Positions 1-5,649 of a stretch of DNA of 7,039 nt are shown here, piece by piece. Each line of letters opens with the position of its first letter. Position 1 is the stretch's first letter. The notes beneath the pieces were generated by a model. The model saw nothing but the letters and a program-made list of their open reading frames with translations. It was not told the origin of the DNA and made no database searches. Both the position numbers and the translations under genes were made by a program. Source of the stretch: Rubrivivax sp. (lineage in GTDB: Bacteria > Pseudomonadota > Gammaproteobacteria > Burkholderiales > Burkholderiaceae_C); NCBI GenBank assembly GCA_030693565.1, contig JAUYAJ010000118.1, positions 1 through 7,039 of the forward strand. The letters run 5' to 3'.

Positions 1-826
1 TGGCGTCGGCGCCGGCGTCACGCGCGTTGACGCCGTCGGCCACCGCCATCACGCCCTTGATGACGAGTCGGCCACGCCACTGCTGGCGCACCTGGCGCAC
101 ATGCTCCCAGGTCAGGTGGTCGCGGGTGCCGAAGTCGCGCAAGACGTTGGCCGAAATGATGGGCACGCCGCGCTCGCGGTAGCTGTTTTCGAAGTGCGGC
201 AGGCCGTGATTCAGCAGCGTGCGCAGCGCGGTGCCGAACAGCCAGCGCGGGTGGGTCAGGCCGTCCCAGGCCAGGCGCAGGCTGGGCCGCAGCGGCGTCG
301 AAAAGCCGGCGCGCACGTTGTTCTCGCGGTTGGCCTGGATTTGCGCGTCGACCGTCAGCACCAAGGTGCCGAAGCCGGCCGCGGCCACCCGCTCGACCAG
401 CGCGGCAATGCGCGCGGGTTCGCCCGGCAGGTAGGCCTGGAACCAGGTCGCCGGGCATTCGGCGACCACGTCTTCCATGCGCATCAGCGACGAGCCGCTC
501 ATGATCATCGGAATGCCGCGGTCGCGCGCCGCGCGCGCCTGCACGAGGTCGCCGCGGTAGGCCGACAGCGCGCTGATGCCCATCGGCGCGATGCCGAAAG
601 GCGCTGCCTGGCGCTCGCCGAACAGCGTCGTCTCGGTCGTGCGCCGCGAGACGTCGACGACGTTGCGCGGGATGAAGCCCAGTTCGTCGAAGGCGGCGCG
701 GTTGTCATGCGTCGCGCGGCCGTCCTCGACGCCGCCGTTGACGTAAGCGAACACCGGCCCCGGCAAGTGGCGCCGCGCCGCCGGCTCGAAGTCTTCCAGC
801 GAGAGGATGCGCTGCAGCCGGCCCAT
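1..826 (-). CDS. FMN-dependent alpha-hydroxy-acid oxidase/dehydrogenase (LldD/glycolate oxidase family), C-terminus cut by window edge
   Basis: Enzymes of this family oxidise an L-2-hydroxy acid (lactate, glycolate, mandelate and relatives) to the 2-oxo acid using FMN. The first 275 residues are present; the family usually has about 350-400, so roughly a quarter is missing. Visible landmarks are the substrate tyrosine in FAYVNGG (Y28, equivalent to Tyr24 of spinach glycolate oxidase), the FMN-binding stretch PFGIAPMG (76-83), SGSS (110-113), WFQAYLPG with Q130 and Y132 (Tyr129 equivalent), TVDAQ (158-162) and LVIKGV with the flavin lysine K257. The catalytic SNHGGR histidine and arginine would lie beyond the left edge, so activity cannot be confirmed here. 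The ATG shares its A with the TGA of the upstream aldolase-like gene (TGATG), and no clear Shine-Dalgarno precedes it, which points to translational coupling. The family is secure; the substrate is not. Confidence 0.93.
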   Translation of the reverse strand, partial: MGRLQRILSLEDFEPAARRHLPGPVFAYVNGGVEDGRATHDNRAAFDELGFIPRNVVDVSRRTTETTLFGERQAAPFGIAPMGISALSAYRGDLVQARAARDRGIPMIMSGSSLMRMEDVVAECPATWFQAYLPGEPARIAALVERVAAAGFGTLVLTVDAQIQANRENNVRAGFSTPLRPSLRLAWDGLTHPRWLFGTALRTLLNHGLPHFENSYRERGVPIISANVLRDFGTRDHLTWEHVRQVRQQWRGRLVIKGVMAVADGVNARDAGADA

Positions 827-1500
827 CACGCGGGCAGCACGTTGCGCGCGCGCAGCGTCTGGTCGATCCAGGCGTCGTCATAGCGGCCGGCGGCAATGGC
901 CTCGAACACCGCGGCCTCGGCGTCGGCCTTGGCGCGCGAGGCATCGGCAACGGCGCGCGCGTCGGCCGGGGCGATGAAGGCCACGCCGTCGTCGTCGCCG
1001 ATGACGATGTCGCCAGCGTTCACCACCATGCCGCTGATGCTGACCGCCACGTTGACCTCGCCCGGGCCGTCCTTGTACGGCCCGCGGTGGCAGATGCCGC
1101 GCGCGTAGCAGGGAAAGCTGTCGGCGCGGTAGGCCGCCACGTCGCGGATCGCGCCGTCGATGACGACGCCGGCAAAGCCGCGGTGCTGGGCAACACGTTT
1201 CATGATCTCGCCGAACAGCGCGCGGTCCAGGCAGCCGTTGCCGTCGATCACCAGCACGTCGCCGGGCCGGCCCATCTGCAAGGCTTTGTGGATCATCAGG
1301 TTGTCGCCACCGCGCACGCGCACCGTCAGCGCCGGGCCCAGCAGCGGCGTGCCGGGCCGGTGGTAGGGCTGCAGGCCCCAGCTGCCGGTGAGTCGGCCCA
1401 GGTTGTCGCTGACGATCGAGGTCGGCAGGCCGGCGAACAAGGCCACCAGGGCCGGGTCGGTGTCGACGCGGGGAAGGATACGGAAACCGACTTGCTGCAT
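826..1500 (-). CDS. RraA-like / class II 4-hydroxy-4-methyl-2-oxoglutarate (HMG) aldolase family protein
   Basis: A 224-residue protein of the RraA/HMG-CHA aldolase fold. Enzymes of this family use a divalent metal to cleave 4-hydroxy-4-methyl-2-oxoglutarate or related 2-oxo acids to pyruvate plus a second oxoacid, and often decarboxylate oxaloacetate; other members (RraA proper) inhibit RNase E. Visible signatures are GGDNLMIHKAL (64-74), DVLVIDG (81-87), FGEIM (96-100) and VVIDGAIRD (112-120). In the last, R119 and D120 match the substrate arginine and metal-site aspartate of HMG aldolase. The long loop with CYARG and HRGPYKDGPGEVNV is typical of the catabolic rather than the RNase-E-inhibitor members. 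The ATG at 1500 has AGAGG 8 bases upstream. It heads a two-gene operon with the alpha-hydroxy-acid oxidase and is transcribed away from the LysR gene, the usual arrangement for a LysR target. Aldolase versus decarboxylase activity and the substrate are unresolved. Confidence 0.88.
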   Translation of the reverse strand: MQQVGFRILPRVDTDPALVALFAGLPTSIVSDNLGRLTGSWGLQPYHRPGTPLLGPALTVRVRGGDNLMIHKALQMGRPGDVLVIDGNGCLDRALFGEIMKRVAQHRGFAGVVIDGAIRDVAAYRADSFPCYARGICHRGPYKDGPGEVNVAVSISGMVVNAGDIVIGDDDGVAFIAPADARAVADASRAKADAEAAVFEAIAAGRYDDAWIDQTLRARNVLPA

Positions 1501-1508
1501 GGCGTTAG

Positions 1509-1521
1509 CCTCTCGAAGAGG
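1509..1521 (-). promoter_or_regulatory. Small hairpin containing the aldolase-like gene's Shine-Dalgarno
   Basis: CCTCT and AGAGG flank a three-base loop, giving a 5-bp perfect hairpin in the minus-strand transcript. The 3' arm AGAGG (1509-1513) is the best Shine-Dalgarno for the ATG at 1500. Folding would sequester it. The stem is short, so this may simply be chance. Confidence 0.35.
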
Positions 1522-1564
1522 TGGTGCATGGCCGCGGCTGCGGCCGGTTGAGGGAGAGGTCAGG

Positions 1565-1590
1565 CGATATATTCGCCGCGAATCCTATCG
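1565..1590. promoter_or_regulatory. Candidate LysR operator, copy A (CGATA-N16-TATCG)
   Basis: The half-sites CGATA (1565-1569) and TATCG (1586-1590) are perfect inverted repeats separated by 16 bases. Within them lies a second perfect dyad, ATTCG-CCG-CGAAT (1571-1583), and overlapping the left half is GGCGA-TATAT-TCGCC (1563-1577). The site sits in the 109-bp divergent region, its centre about 78 bases before the aldolase-like start and about 33 before the lysR start. This suits activation of the catabolic operon and autorepression of lysR. The same half-sites at the same spacing recur at 4606-4631. TATATT (1568-1573) could be a -10 for lysR, but I see no matching -35 at the right distance. 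That LysR binds here is inferred from position and repetition. Confidence 0.6.
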
Positions 1591-1609
1591 ACTTCGGAGA
1601 TGGCGCACG

Positions 1610-2512
1610 ATGCTGACGCTCAAGCAGGTCGAGGCTTTTTACTGGGCGGCCTCGCTGGCCAACTTCGCGCTCGCCGCCGGCCGGCTGCACTTGTCGCAGT
1701 CGTCGCTGTCCAAACGCATCGCCGAGCTCGAGTCGCAGCTGGGCCAGAACCTGTTCGACCGCTCCGGCCACCGCAGCGTGCTCACGCCTGCCGGCCAGGC
1801 GCTGCTGCCGCAGGCGCGCAAGCTGTTGCGCACCGCCGACGACCTGGTCGAGAGCCTGGCCGGCGCGGCGTCGGTGCGCGGCGTGTGCCGCTTCGGCGTT
1901 GGCGAACTGGCGGCGCTGAGCTGGCTGCCGCGCTTCGTGGCGCGCGCGCGCAAGGTCTATCCCGAACTGGTGCTCGAACCCCATGTCGACCTCGGCCGCG
2001 CGCTCGAGGAGCGGGTGGAAAGCGGCGAGCTCGACTTCGCCGTCGTTGCCGGCAGCTCGACGCGCACCGCGCTGTCCAGCCAGCCGATCGCCAAGGTGCG
2101 CTTTGTGTGGGCCGCGGCACCGGCGCTGGTCGGTGAGCGGCGCACGCTGACGCCCGAGCTGCTGGCCAGCCTGGCGGTGATCACCATGCCCACCGACGCC
2201 GGTTCGGCGCGCGAGTTCGACAACTGGCTGCTCGCCAACGACTTCGAGGTCGGCCGCCGGCTGCGCTGCAACAACCTGGCCGCGATCGCCGGGCTGGTGG
2301 TGGCCGGGGTCGGCATCAGCTTCCTGCCCGAGGCCTGGCTGGCGCCGCTGGTGCGCCGCGGCGAGGCCGTGGTGCTCGACAGCCGGCCGGCGCTGCCGGT
2401 GCTGGCCTACACCTTCCAGGCCCGGCGCGACGACATCCGCCCGCTGGTGCGCCAGCTCAAGGCGCTGGTGGTCGAAGAGGTCGATTTTTCGCTGCCCAGC
2501 CGCTTGCAGTGA
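1610..2512 (+). CDS. LysR-type transcriptional regulator
   Basis: A 300-residue DNA-binding regulator, the standard size for the family. It opens with the LysR winged helix-turn-helix: MLTLKQVEAFYWAA, then ALAAGRLHLSQSSLSKRIAELES (about 20-42), then LGQNLFDRS (44-52) and LTPAGQALL, followed by a linker helix (about 60-88). The remainder, from about residue 90, is the periplasmic-binding-protein-like effector domain, including GELDFAVVAG and the late VAGVGISFLPEAW stretch. The reading frame is open much further upstream, to 1388, but the ATG at 1610 gives the canonical LysR N-terminus and has GGAG 10 bases upstream (1596-1599). It is divergent from the aldolase-oxidase operon and convergent with the reductase gene, ending 7 bases before that gene's stop codon. 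It most likely controls both flanking operons through the CGATA-N16-TATCG sites. The effector is probably a pathway acid but cannot be read from sequence. Confidence 0.95.
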   Translation: MLTLKQVEAFYWAASLANFALAAGRLHLSQSSLSKRIAELESQLGQNLFDRSGHRSVLTPAGQALLPQARKLLRTADDLVESLAGAASVRGVCRFGVGELAALSWLPRFVARARKVYPELVLEPHVDLGRALEERVESGELDFAVVAGSSTRTALSSQPIAKVRFVWAAAPALVGERRTLTPELLASLAVITMPTDAGSAREFDNWLLANDFEVGRRLRCNNLAAIAGLVVAGVGISFLPEAWLAPLVRRGEAVVLDSRPALPVLAYTFQARRDDIRPLVRQLKALVVEEVDFSLPSRLQ

Positions 2513-2519
2513 AGCGCAC

Positions 2520-3449
2520 TCAGGCGCCGCCGCGCTCGGCGAAGAGCGCGCCCAGCACGCTCCAGTCGCGCTCGCCGCGCCCGTCTTCGCACAGCGCGTC
2601 GAGCAGCTGCTCGGCCAGCGTGGTCAACGGCATGTAAGCGCCGCGCGCGGCGCCGTTGTCCAGCGCCAGCCGCAAGTCCTTGCGCATCAGCACGGCGCGA
2701 AAACCGGGCTCGAACGCCTGGTCGACGATGCGCTGGCCATGTTTGTCGAGCGAGAAGCTGCGCGCCGAGCCGCCCATCAACACCTCGCGCACCGCCGCTG
2801 GGTCCACGCCTTCGCGCCGCGCCAGCGCCAACGCTTCGGCCACGCCGAGCATCGCCCCCGTCACCGCCACCTGGTTGCAGGCTTTGGTGACCTGGCCGGC
2901 GCCCGGCCCGCCCAGGTGCACGGCGCGCGCGCTGAAAGCAGCGAACACCGGCGCGCAGGCGTCGAACGCCGCCCGCTCGCCGCCCACCATGCAGACCAGC
3001 GTGCCTTGTTCTGCGCCTTGCTGGCCGCCGCTGACCGGCGCGTCCAGCAGCGTGATGCCGGCGGCCGCCAGCTGCTGCGCGAACTGCCGCGTGGCGGCGG
3101 CGGCGATGGTGCTGGTGTCGATCACGCAGCTGCCCGGCGCCAGCGTTGACGCCAGGCCGTCGGCACCGAACAGCACGGCCTCGACGGCGGCGGTGTCGGG
3201 CAGGCTGAGCACGACGACGCGGCTGTGGCGGCCGAGTTCGGCTAGCCCGCCGGCTTGCGCGCCCAGAGCCAGCAGCGATGCCAGCTTGGCGGCGCTGCGG
3301 TTGTGCACGTGCAGCGCAAAACCTTTGCGCAGCAGGCAGCCGGCAATGCCGGCGCCCATCACGCCCAGGCCGACCATACCGACCCTGTCGACCCTGTCGA
3401 CCTTCCCGGGTGGCGTGGTGGTGTCGACGGCGTTCAGCGCAGCAGCCAT
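2520..3449 (-). CDS. NAD(P)-dependent beta-hydroxyacid dehydrogenase, GarR / 3-hydroxyisobutyrate dehydrogenase type
   Basis: A 309-residue cytosolic oxidoreductase. The family interconverts 3-hydroxy acids and their semialdehydes, for example tartronate semialdehyde and glycerate (GarR/GlxR) or 3-hydroxyisobutyrate and methylmalonate semialdehyde. The Rossmann motif is VGLGVMGAG (26-34). N50-R51 at the end of the second strand favours NADP(H) by family precedent. IDTST (110-114), the substrate signature DAPVSGG (136-142) and GAGQVTKACNQ with catalytic lysine K189 and N192 are all intact. The helical C-terminal domain retains FEPGFRAVLMRKDL and YMPLT and aligns closely with E. coli GarR. About 20 residues precede the usual start of the family, rich in V-D-R from a 9-base tandem repeat. 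No other start codon lies between, so the ATG at 3449 is used, with AAGG 8 bases upstream. It lies 9 bases downstream of the Bug receptor and is probably co-transcribed. Exact substrate is unknown. Confidence 0.92.
   Translation of the reverse strand: MAAALNAVDTTTPPGKVDRVDRVGMVGLGVMGAGIAGCLLRKGFALHVHNRSAAKLASLLALGAQAGGLAELGRHSRVVVLSLPDTAAVEAVLFGADGLASTLAPGSCVIDTSTIAAAATRQFAQQLAAAGITLLDAPVSGGQQGAEQGTLVCMVGGERAAFDACAPVFAAFSARAVHLGGPGAGQVTKACNQVAVTGAMLGVAEALALARREGVDPAAVREVLMGGSARSFSLDKHGQRIVDQAFEPGFRAVLMRKDLRLALDNGAARGAYMPLTTLAEQLLDALCEDGRGERDWSVLGALFAERGGA
3381..3402. repeat. 9-bp tandem repeat in the 5' end of the reductase gene
   Basis: GACCCTGTC occurs twice in perfect tandem (3381-3389, 3390-3398), followed by a partial third unit GACC (3399-3402). 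A unit is three codons, so copy changes would keep the frame. On the coding strand it gives V-D-R-V-D-R-V just before the Rossmann motif, outside the conserved fold, and it accounts for part of the unusual N-terminal extension. Confidence 0.8.
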
Positions 3450-3458
3450 CAGCCGGCC

Positions 3459-4487
3459 TTACTTTTGCAGCGCGCGGCCGATGGCTTCGTAGCCGTCGTT
3501 GATGTCGCGCTGGAAAGCCGGGCCGTCGGCGAAGTCGATGTTCAGCCCAGCCGTGCGGGCGTATTGCTGAAACTCGGCCGATTGCATCGCTTTGCGGAAG
3601 GTCTCGAACAGCCACTGGTAGACCGGGTCGGGCAGGCCGGCCGGCGCCATCAAGCCCTTCATGTTGTCGATCGCCACCGGGTAGCCCAGCTCGGTCATCG
3701 TCGGCACGTCGGGGTAAGCCGGCACGCGGGTGCGTGAGAACACCGCGATCGGCCGCAGCCGCCCGCCGCTGACCAGCGCGCGCACTTCGTCGGGGGCGCC
3801 GAAGGCCATGTCGACCTGGCCGCCGGCCAGTGCCAGCAAGGACTCCGCCGCGCCTTTGTAGGGCACGTGCAGCAGCTTGATGCCGCTGATCTTCTCCCGC
3901 ACCAGCGCGGTCGAGTGGAAGATGCCGCCCTGCCCCGTCGAGCCGTAGGACAGCTTCTCCGGCGCCGACTTGGCCACCGCCAGCAGCGCGCGCATGTCGG
4001 CGTAAGGCGAGTCGGCACGCACCACCAGCACGCTGGGCAGCCGCGCCACTTTGATGATGGAGCGGAACGAGGTCCGCGAGTCGTAGTTCAGCGGCGAGTG
4101 GTTGCCCACCGACGTGGTTTCGCTGCCGCCGCCGACGAACATCGTGTAGCCGTCGGGCTTGGCCTGCGCCGTGGCCTGCGCCGCCAGCGTGCCGGCTGCG
4201 CCCGGGCGGTTGACGACGAGGATGGGCACCGGCGACAAGTCTTTGGCGCCGATCGCCAGGTTGCGCGCAATCTGGTCGGCCGAGCCGCCGGGCGCAAAGC
4301 CGACCAGGATGGTGATCGGCTTGTCGGGCACCCAGGCCTGGGCTTGCGCGGCCGAGCCGGCAAGCGCCGTGCCCAGCACCAGCGCGCTCAGGCCGGCCAG
4401 CCGCGCCAGGCCGTGGCGACGACCACCCAAGGCCGTTGGATCGCTGGCGCACACAGGGCTGCCGGGTCGGGCGCAAGGCTGGGTCAT
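3459..4487 (-). CDS. Bug/TctC-family tripartite tricarboxylate transporter substrate-binding protein (intact copy)
   Basis: A 342-residue periplasmic receptor of the Bug (TctC) family, which binds carboxylates and related small molecules and delivers them to TctA/TctB membrane partners or acts as a sensor. No TctA or TctB gene is in this window, so it is an orphan receptor here. A signal peptide is clear: arginines at 23-24, a hydrophobic core about 30-45, and AQAQA ending at residue 51. It has a longer than usual n-region, and the RR is not a convincing Tat motif. Family motifs follow: PDKPITILVGFAPGGSADQI (54-73), NRPGAAG (93-99), KPDGYT (110-115), SYGSTGQGG (180-188), HVPYKG (207-212) and YPDVPTMTELG. 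The ATG at 4487 has AAGGAG 5 bases upstream (4493-4498). It is first in an operon with the GarR-like reductase and lies downstream of operator copy B. The ligand is unknown; the enzymes nearby suggest a hydroxy- or oxo-acid. Confidence 0.94.
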   Translation of the reverse strand: MTQPCARPGSPVCASDPTALGGRRHGLARLAGLSALVLGTALAGSAAQAQAWVPDKPITILVGFAPGGSADQIARNLAIGAKDLSPVPILVVNRPGAAGTLAAQATAQAKPDGYTMFVGGGSETTSVGNHSPLNYDSRTSFRSIIKVARLPSVLVVRADSPYADMRALLAVAKSAPEKLSYGSTGQGGIFHSTALVREKISGIKLLHVPYKGAAESLLALAGGQVDMAFGAPDEVRALVSGGRLRPIAVFSRTRVPAYPDVPTMTELGYPVAIDNMKGLMAPAGLPDPVYQWLFETFRKAMQSAEFQQYARTAGLNIDFADGPAFQRDINDGYEAIGRALQK

Positions 4488-4504
4488 GTCGTCTCCTTCG
4501 AATG

Positions 4505-4545
4505 CTGAGGGGGCGCCGCCGCGGCAGCGCGCCGATGCCCCTCAG
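4505..4545 (-). promoter_or_regulatory. Long stem-loop in the Bug receptor mRNA leader
   Basis: CTGAGGGG (4505-4512) and CCCCTCAG (4538-4545) form a perfect 8-bp outer stem. The 25 bases enclosed contain a second GC-rich hairpin (4513-4530, GCGC ends). The structure finishes 6 bases before the AAGGAG Shine-Dalgarno. It has no U-run after it, so it does not look like a complete intrinsic terminator. A role in mRNA stability or translational control of the receptor is possible. Confidence 0.5.
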
Positions 4546-4575
4546 GCCAGCGCGCTGCCGACTGGCCGCCCACGG

Positions 4576-4604
4576 AATCTACGCAGCTCAGTTGACGATT
4601 GAAA
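4576..4604 (-). promoter_or_regulatory. Candidate activated promoter for the Bug receptor-reductase operon
   Basis: On the minus strand TTTCAA (4599-4604) and TAGATT (4576-4581) are separated by 17 bases and match the sigma-70 consensus at 3/6 and 4/6. The weak -35 abuts and overlaps the edge of the 10-bp dyad at 4603-4634, as expected for a promoter that needs a bound LysR-type activator. Initiation would fall near 4569, giving a leader of about 80 bases. This is a motif match only. Confidence 0.35.
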
Positions 4605-4634
4605 GCGATAAATAGTGGCCAGGGTTTATCGCTT
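4603..4634. promoter_or_regulatory. Candidate LysR operator, copy B (10-bp dyad containing CGATA-N16-TATCG)
   Basis: AAGCGATAAA (4603-4612) and TTTATCGCTT (4625-4634) are perfect 10-bp inverted repeats around a 12-base centre. Inside them CGATA (4606-4610) and TATCG (4627-4631) have exactly the half-sites and 16-base spacing of the lysR/aldolase intergenic dyad at 1565-1590. It lies 116-147 bases upstream of the receptor start and 37-68 bases past the hydrolase stop. It is strikingly AT-rich for this DNA. It could instead be a terminator for the hydrolase transcript, but it has only a weak broken T-run after it. The match to copy A makes the operator reading better. Confidence 0.65.
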
Positions 4635-4670
4635 CATGGAAATCATCAGGCAACCGCCAAGCACCAGCCG

Positions 4671-5612
4671 TCAATGGGCCGCTGACGAGGTGTAAGCCGG
4701 CGCCGGCTGGGTGAAGTAGGCGTGCAGGATCTGGTAGACCATGAGGTAGTTCTTCTGCTGGAAGCTGGCGTGCGAGATGCCGTTGAGCATGGTGAACTGC
4801 TTGCCCGGCGACGGCAGCCGCTTGAAGAACTCGATCAGGTCGTCCATGCCGGCGATGCCGTCGAACTGGCCGCGCATCACGATGGTGGGCATCACGATCT
4901 CGGCCGGGTCGACCAGCGGCAGCCGCGAGCACATGTCGATGTAGGTGCCGGTGGGCATCGAGTCGTCGAGCGCCAGGATGGCGTCGGCGAAGGCTTCGAC
5001 GGTGCGCTTGTCGACGCAGTCGCCATGGTCGCGCTCGAAGATCGAGTGCACGAAGGCACGGTCGATCGGGCGGCGCTTCTTGGCCAGGAACTCGGGCAGC
5101 TTCTCGCGCCGCTGCTCCAGCGTCGGGCTGCCCTCGCCGGTCCAGACGAAGGCGTCCAGCGCCAGCCGCGAGACCCGCTCCGGATGGCGCTGGGCGAAGG
5201 TGGCCGCACGCAGCGCGCCCGACGAGATGCCGTAGGTGTCGAAGCTGCGCACGCCGCGGGTGGCGAAGATGTAGTCGGTGGCGGCTTCGAGGTCGTCGGC
5301 GCCGTTGCCGATGTCGCAGGTGATGTCGCGCGACTTGTCACTCCGGCCATAACCTTCCATGTCGACGCACCAGCAGACGAAGCCGCGCTGCGCGAACCAG
5401 TCCATCACCGACGAGTCGGGCCGGCCCGGCACCACGAGGTCGAAGGTGGGCTGGCTGGCCATCGACGAGCCGTGCACGAACAGCACGGCGGGCTTGCCGC
5501 CCGGCGAGCCGACGTACTTTTCCCACAGGAAAAGGCGGACCTCGCCGTCTTTGGTTTTCTTGACGGTCCAGTGTTCGACGCCGGTGACGGCGGGGGTGCT
5601 TTGTGCGTTCAT
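4671..5612 (-). CDS. Alpha/beta hydrolase-fold protein, complete catalytic triad
   Basis: A 313-residue cytosolic serine hydrolase of unknown substrate; relatives act on esters, lactones or C-C bonds. The oxyanion-hole motif is FVHGSS (45-50), with VDMEGYGRSD (83-92), the nucleophile elbow GISSG with S130 (128-132), acid MRGQFDG with D251, and histidine GISHAS with H281. A lid region lies about 155-235, rich in charged residues. There is no signal peptide. An in-frame ATG 27 bases earlier (5639) would add MPLRFPRAT, but it has no ribosome binding site; the ATG at 5612 has GAGAG 7 bases upstream and begins MNAQSTPAV, so I prefer it. The gene follows the broken Bug receptor by 37 bases on the same strand, suggesting one transcript. 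The motifs make the fold sure, but I do not recognise the subfamily. Confidence 0.9.
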   Translation of the reverse strand: MNAQSTPAVTGVEHWTVKKTKDGEVRLFLWEKYVGSPGGKPAVLFVHGSSMASQPTFDLVVPGRPDSSVMDWFAQRGFVCWCVDMEGYGRSDKSRDITCDIGNGADDLEAATDYIFATRGVRSFDTYGISSGALRAATFAQRHPERVSRLALDAFVWTGEGSPTLEQRREKLPEFLAKKRRPIDRAFVHSIFERDHGDCVDKRTVEAFADAILALDDSMPTGTYIDMCSRLPLVDPAEIVMPTIVMRGQFDGIAGMDDLIEFFKRLPSPGKQFTMLNGISHASFQQKNYLMVYQILHAYFTQPAPAYTSSAAH

Positions 5613-5649
5613 CGTGGCTCTCGGGAATCTCAGGGGCATGGAAACTGGG

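Noticed and set aside
1388..1609. Extended N-terminus of the LysR gene in the same open frame
   Set aside because: It would run antisense through the aldolase-like gene and the divergent promoter; the ATG at 1610 gives the canonical LysR N-terminus with a good ribosome binding site.
4430..4470. Tat export signal on the intact Bug receptor because of the arginine pair at residues 23-24
   Set aside because: The surrounding residues lack the SRRxFLK pattern, and Bug receptors are normally Sec-exported; an ordinary signal peptide explains it.
2407..4476. A 689-codon minus-strand open frame
   Set aside because: It is an out-of-frame shadow of the receptor and reductase genes: arginine/alanine-rich low-complexity protein with no family motifs, a product of the high GC content.
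4603..4634. Dyad as an intrinsic terminator for the hydrolase transcript
   Set aside because: The stem is AT-rich with a 12-base loop and only a short broken T-run after it; the exact match of half-sites and spacing to the lysR intergenic dyad fits an operator better. Not fully excluded.
5613..5639. Upstream ATG for the hydrolase at 5639
   Set aside because: There is no Shine-Dalgarno before it and the nine added residues resemble nothing; the ATG at 5612 has a modest purine-rich site.
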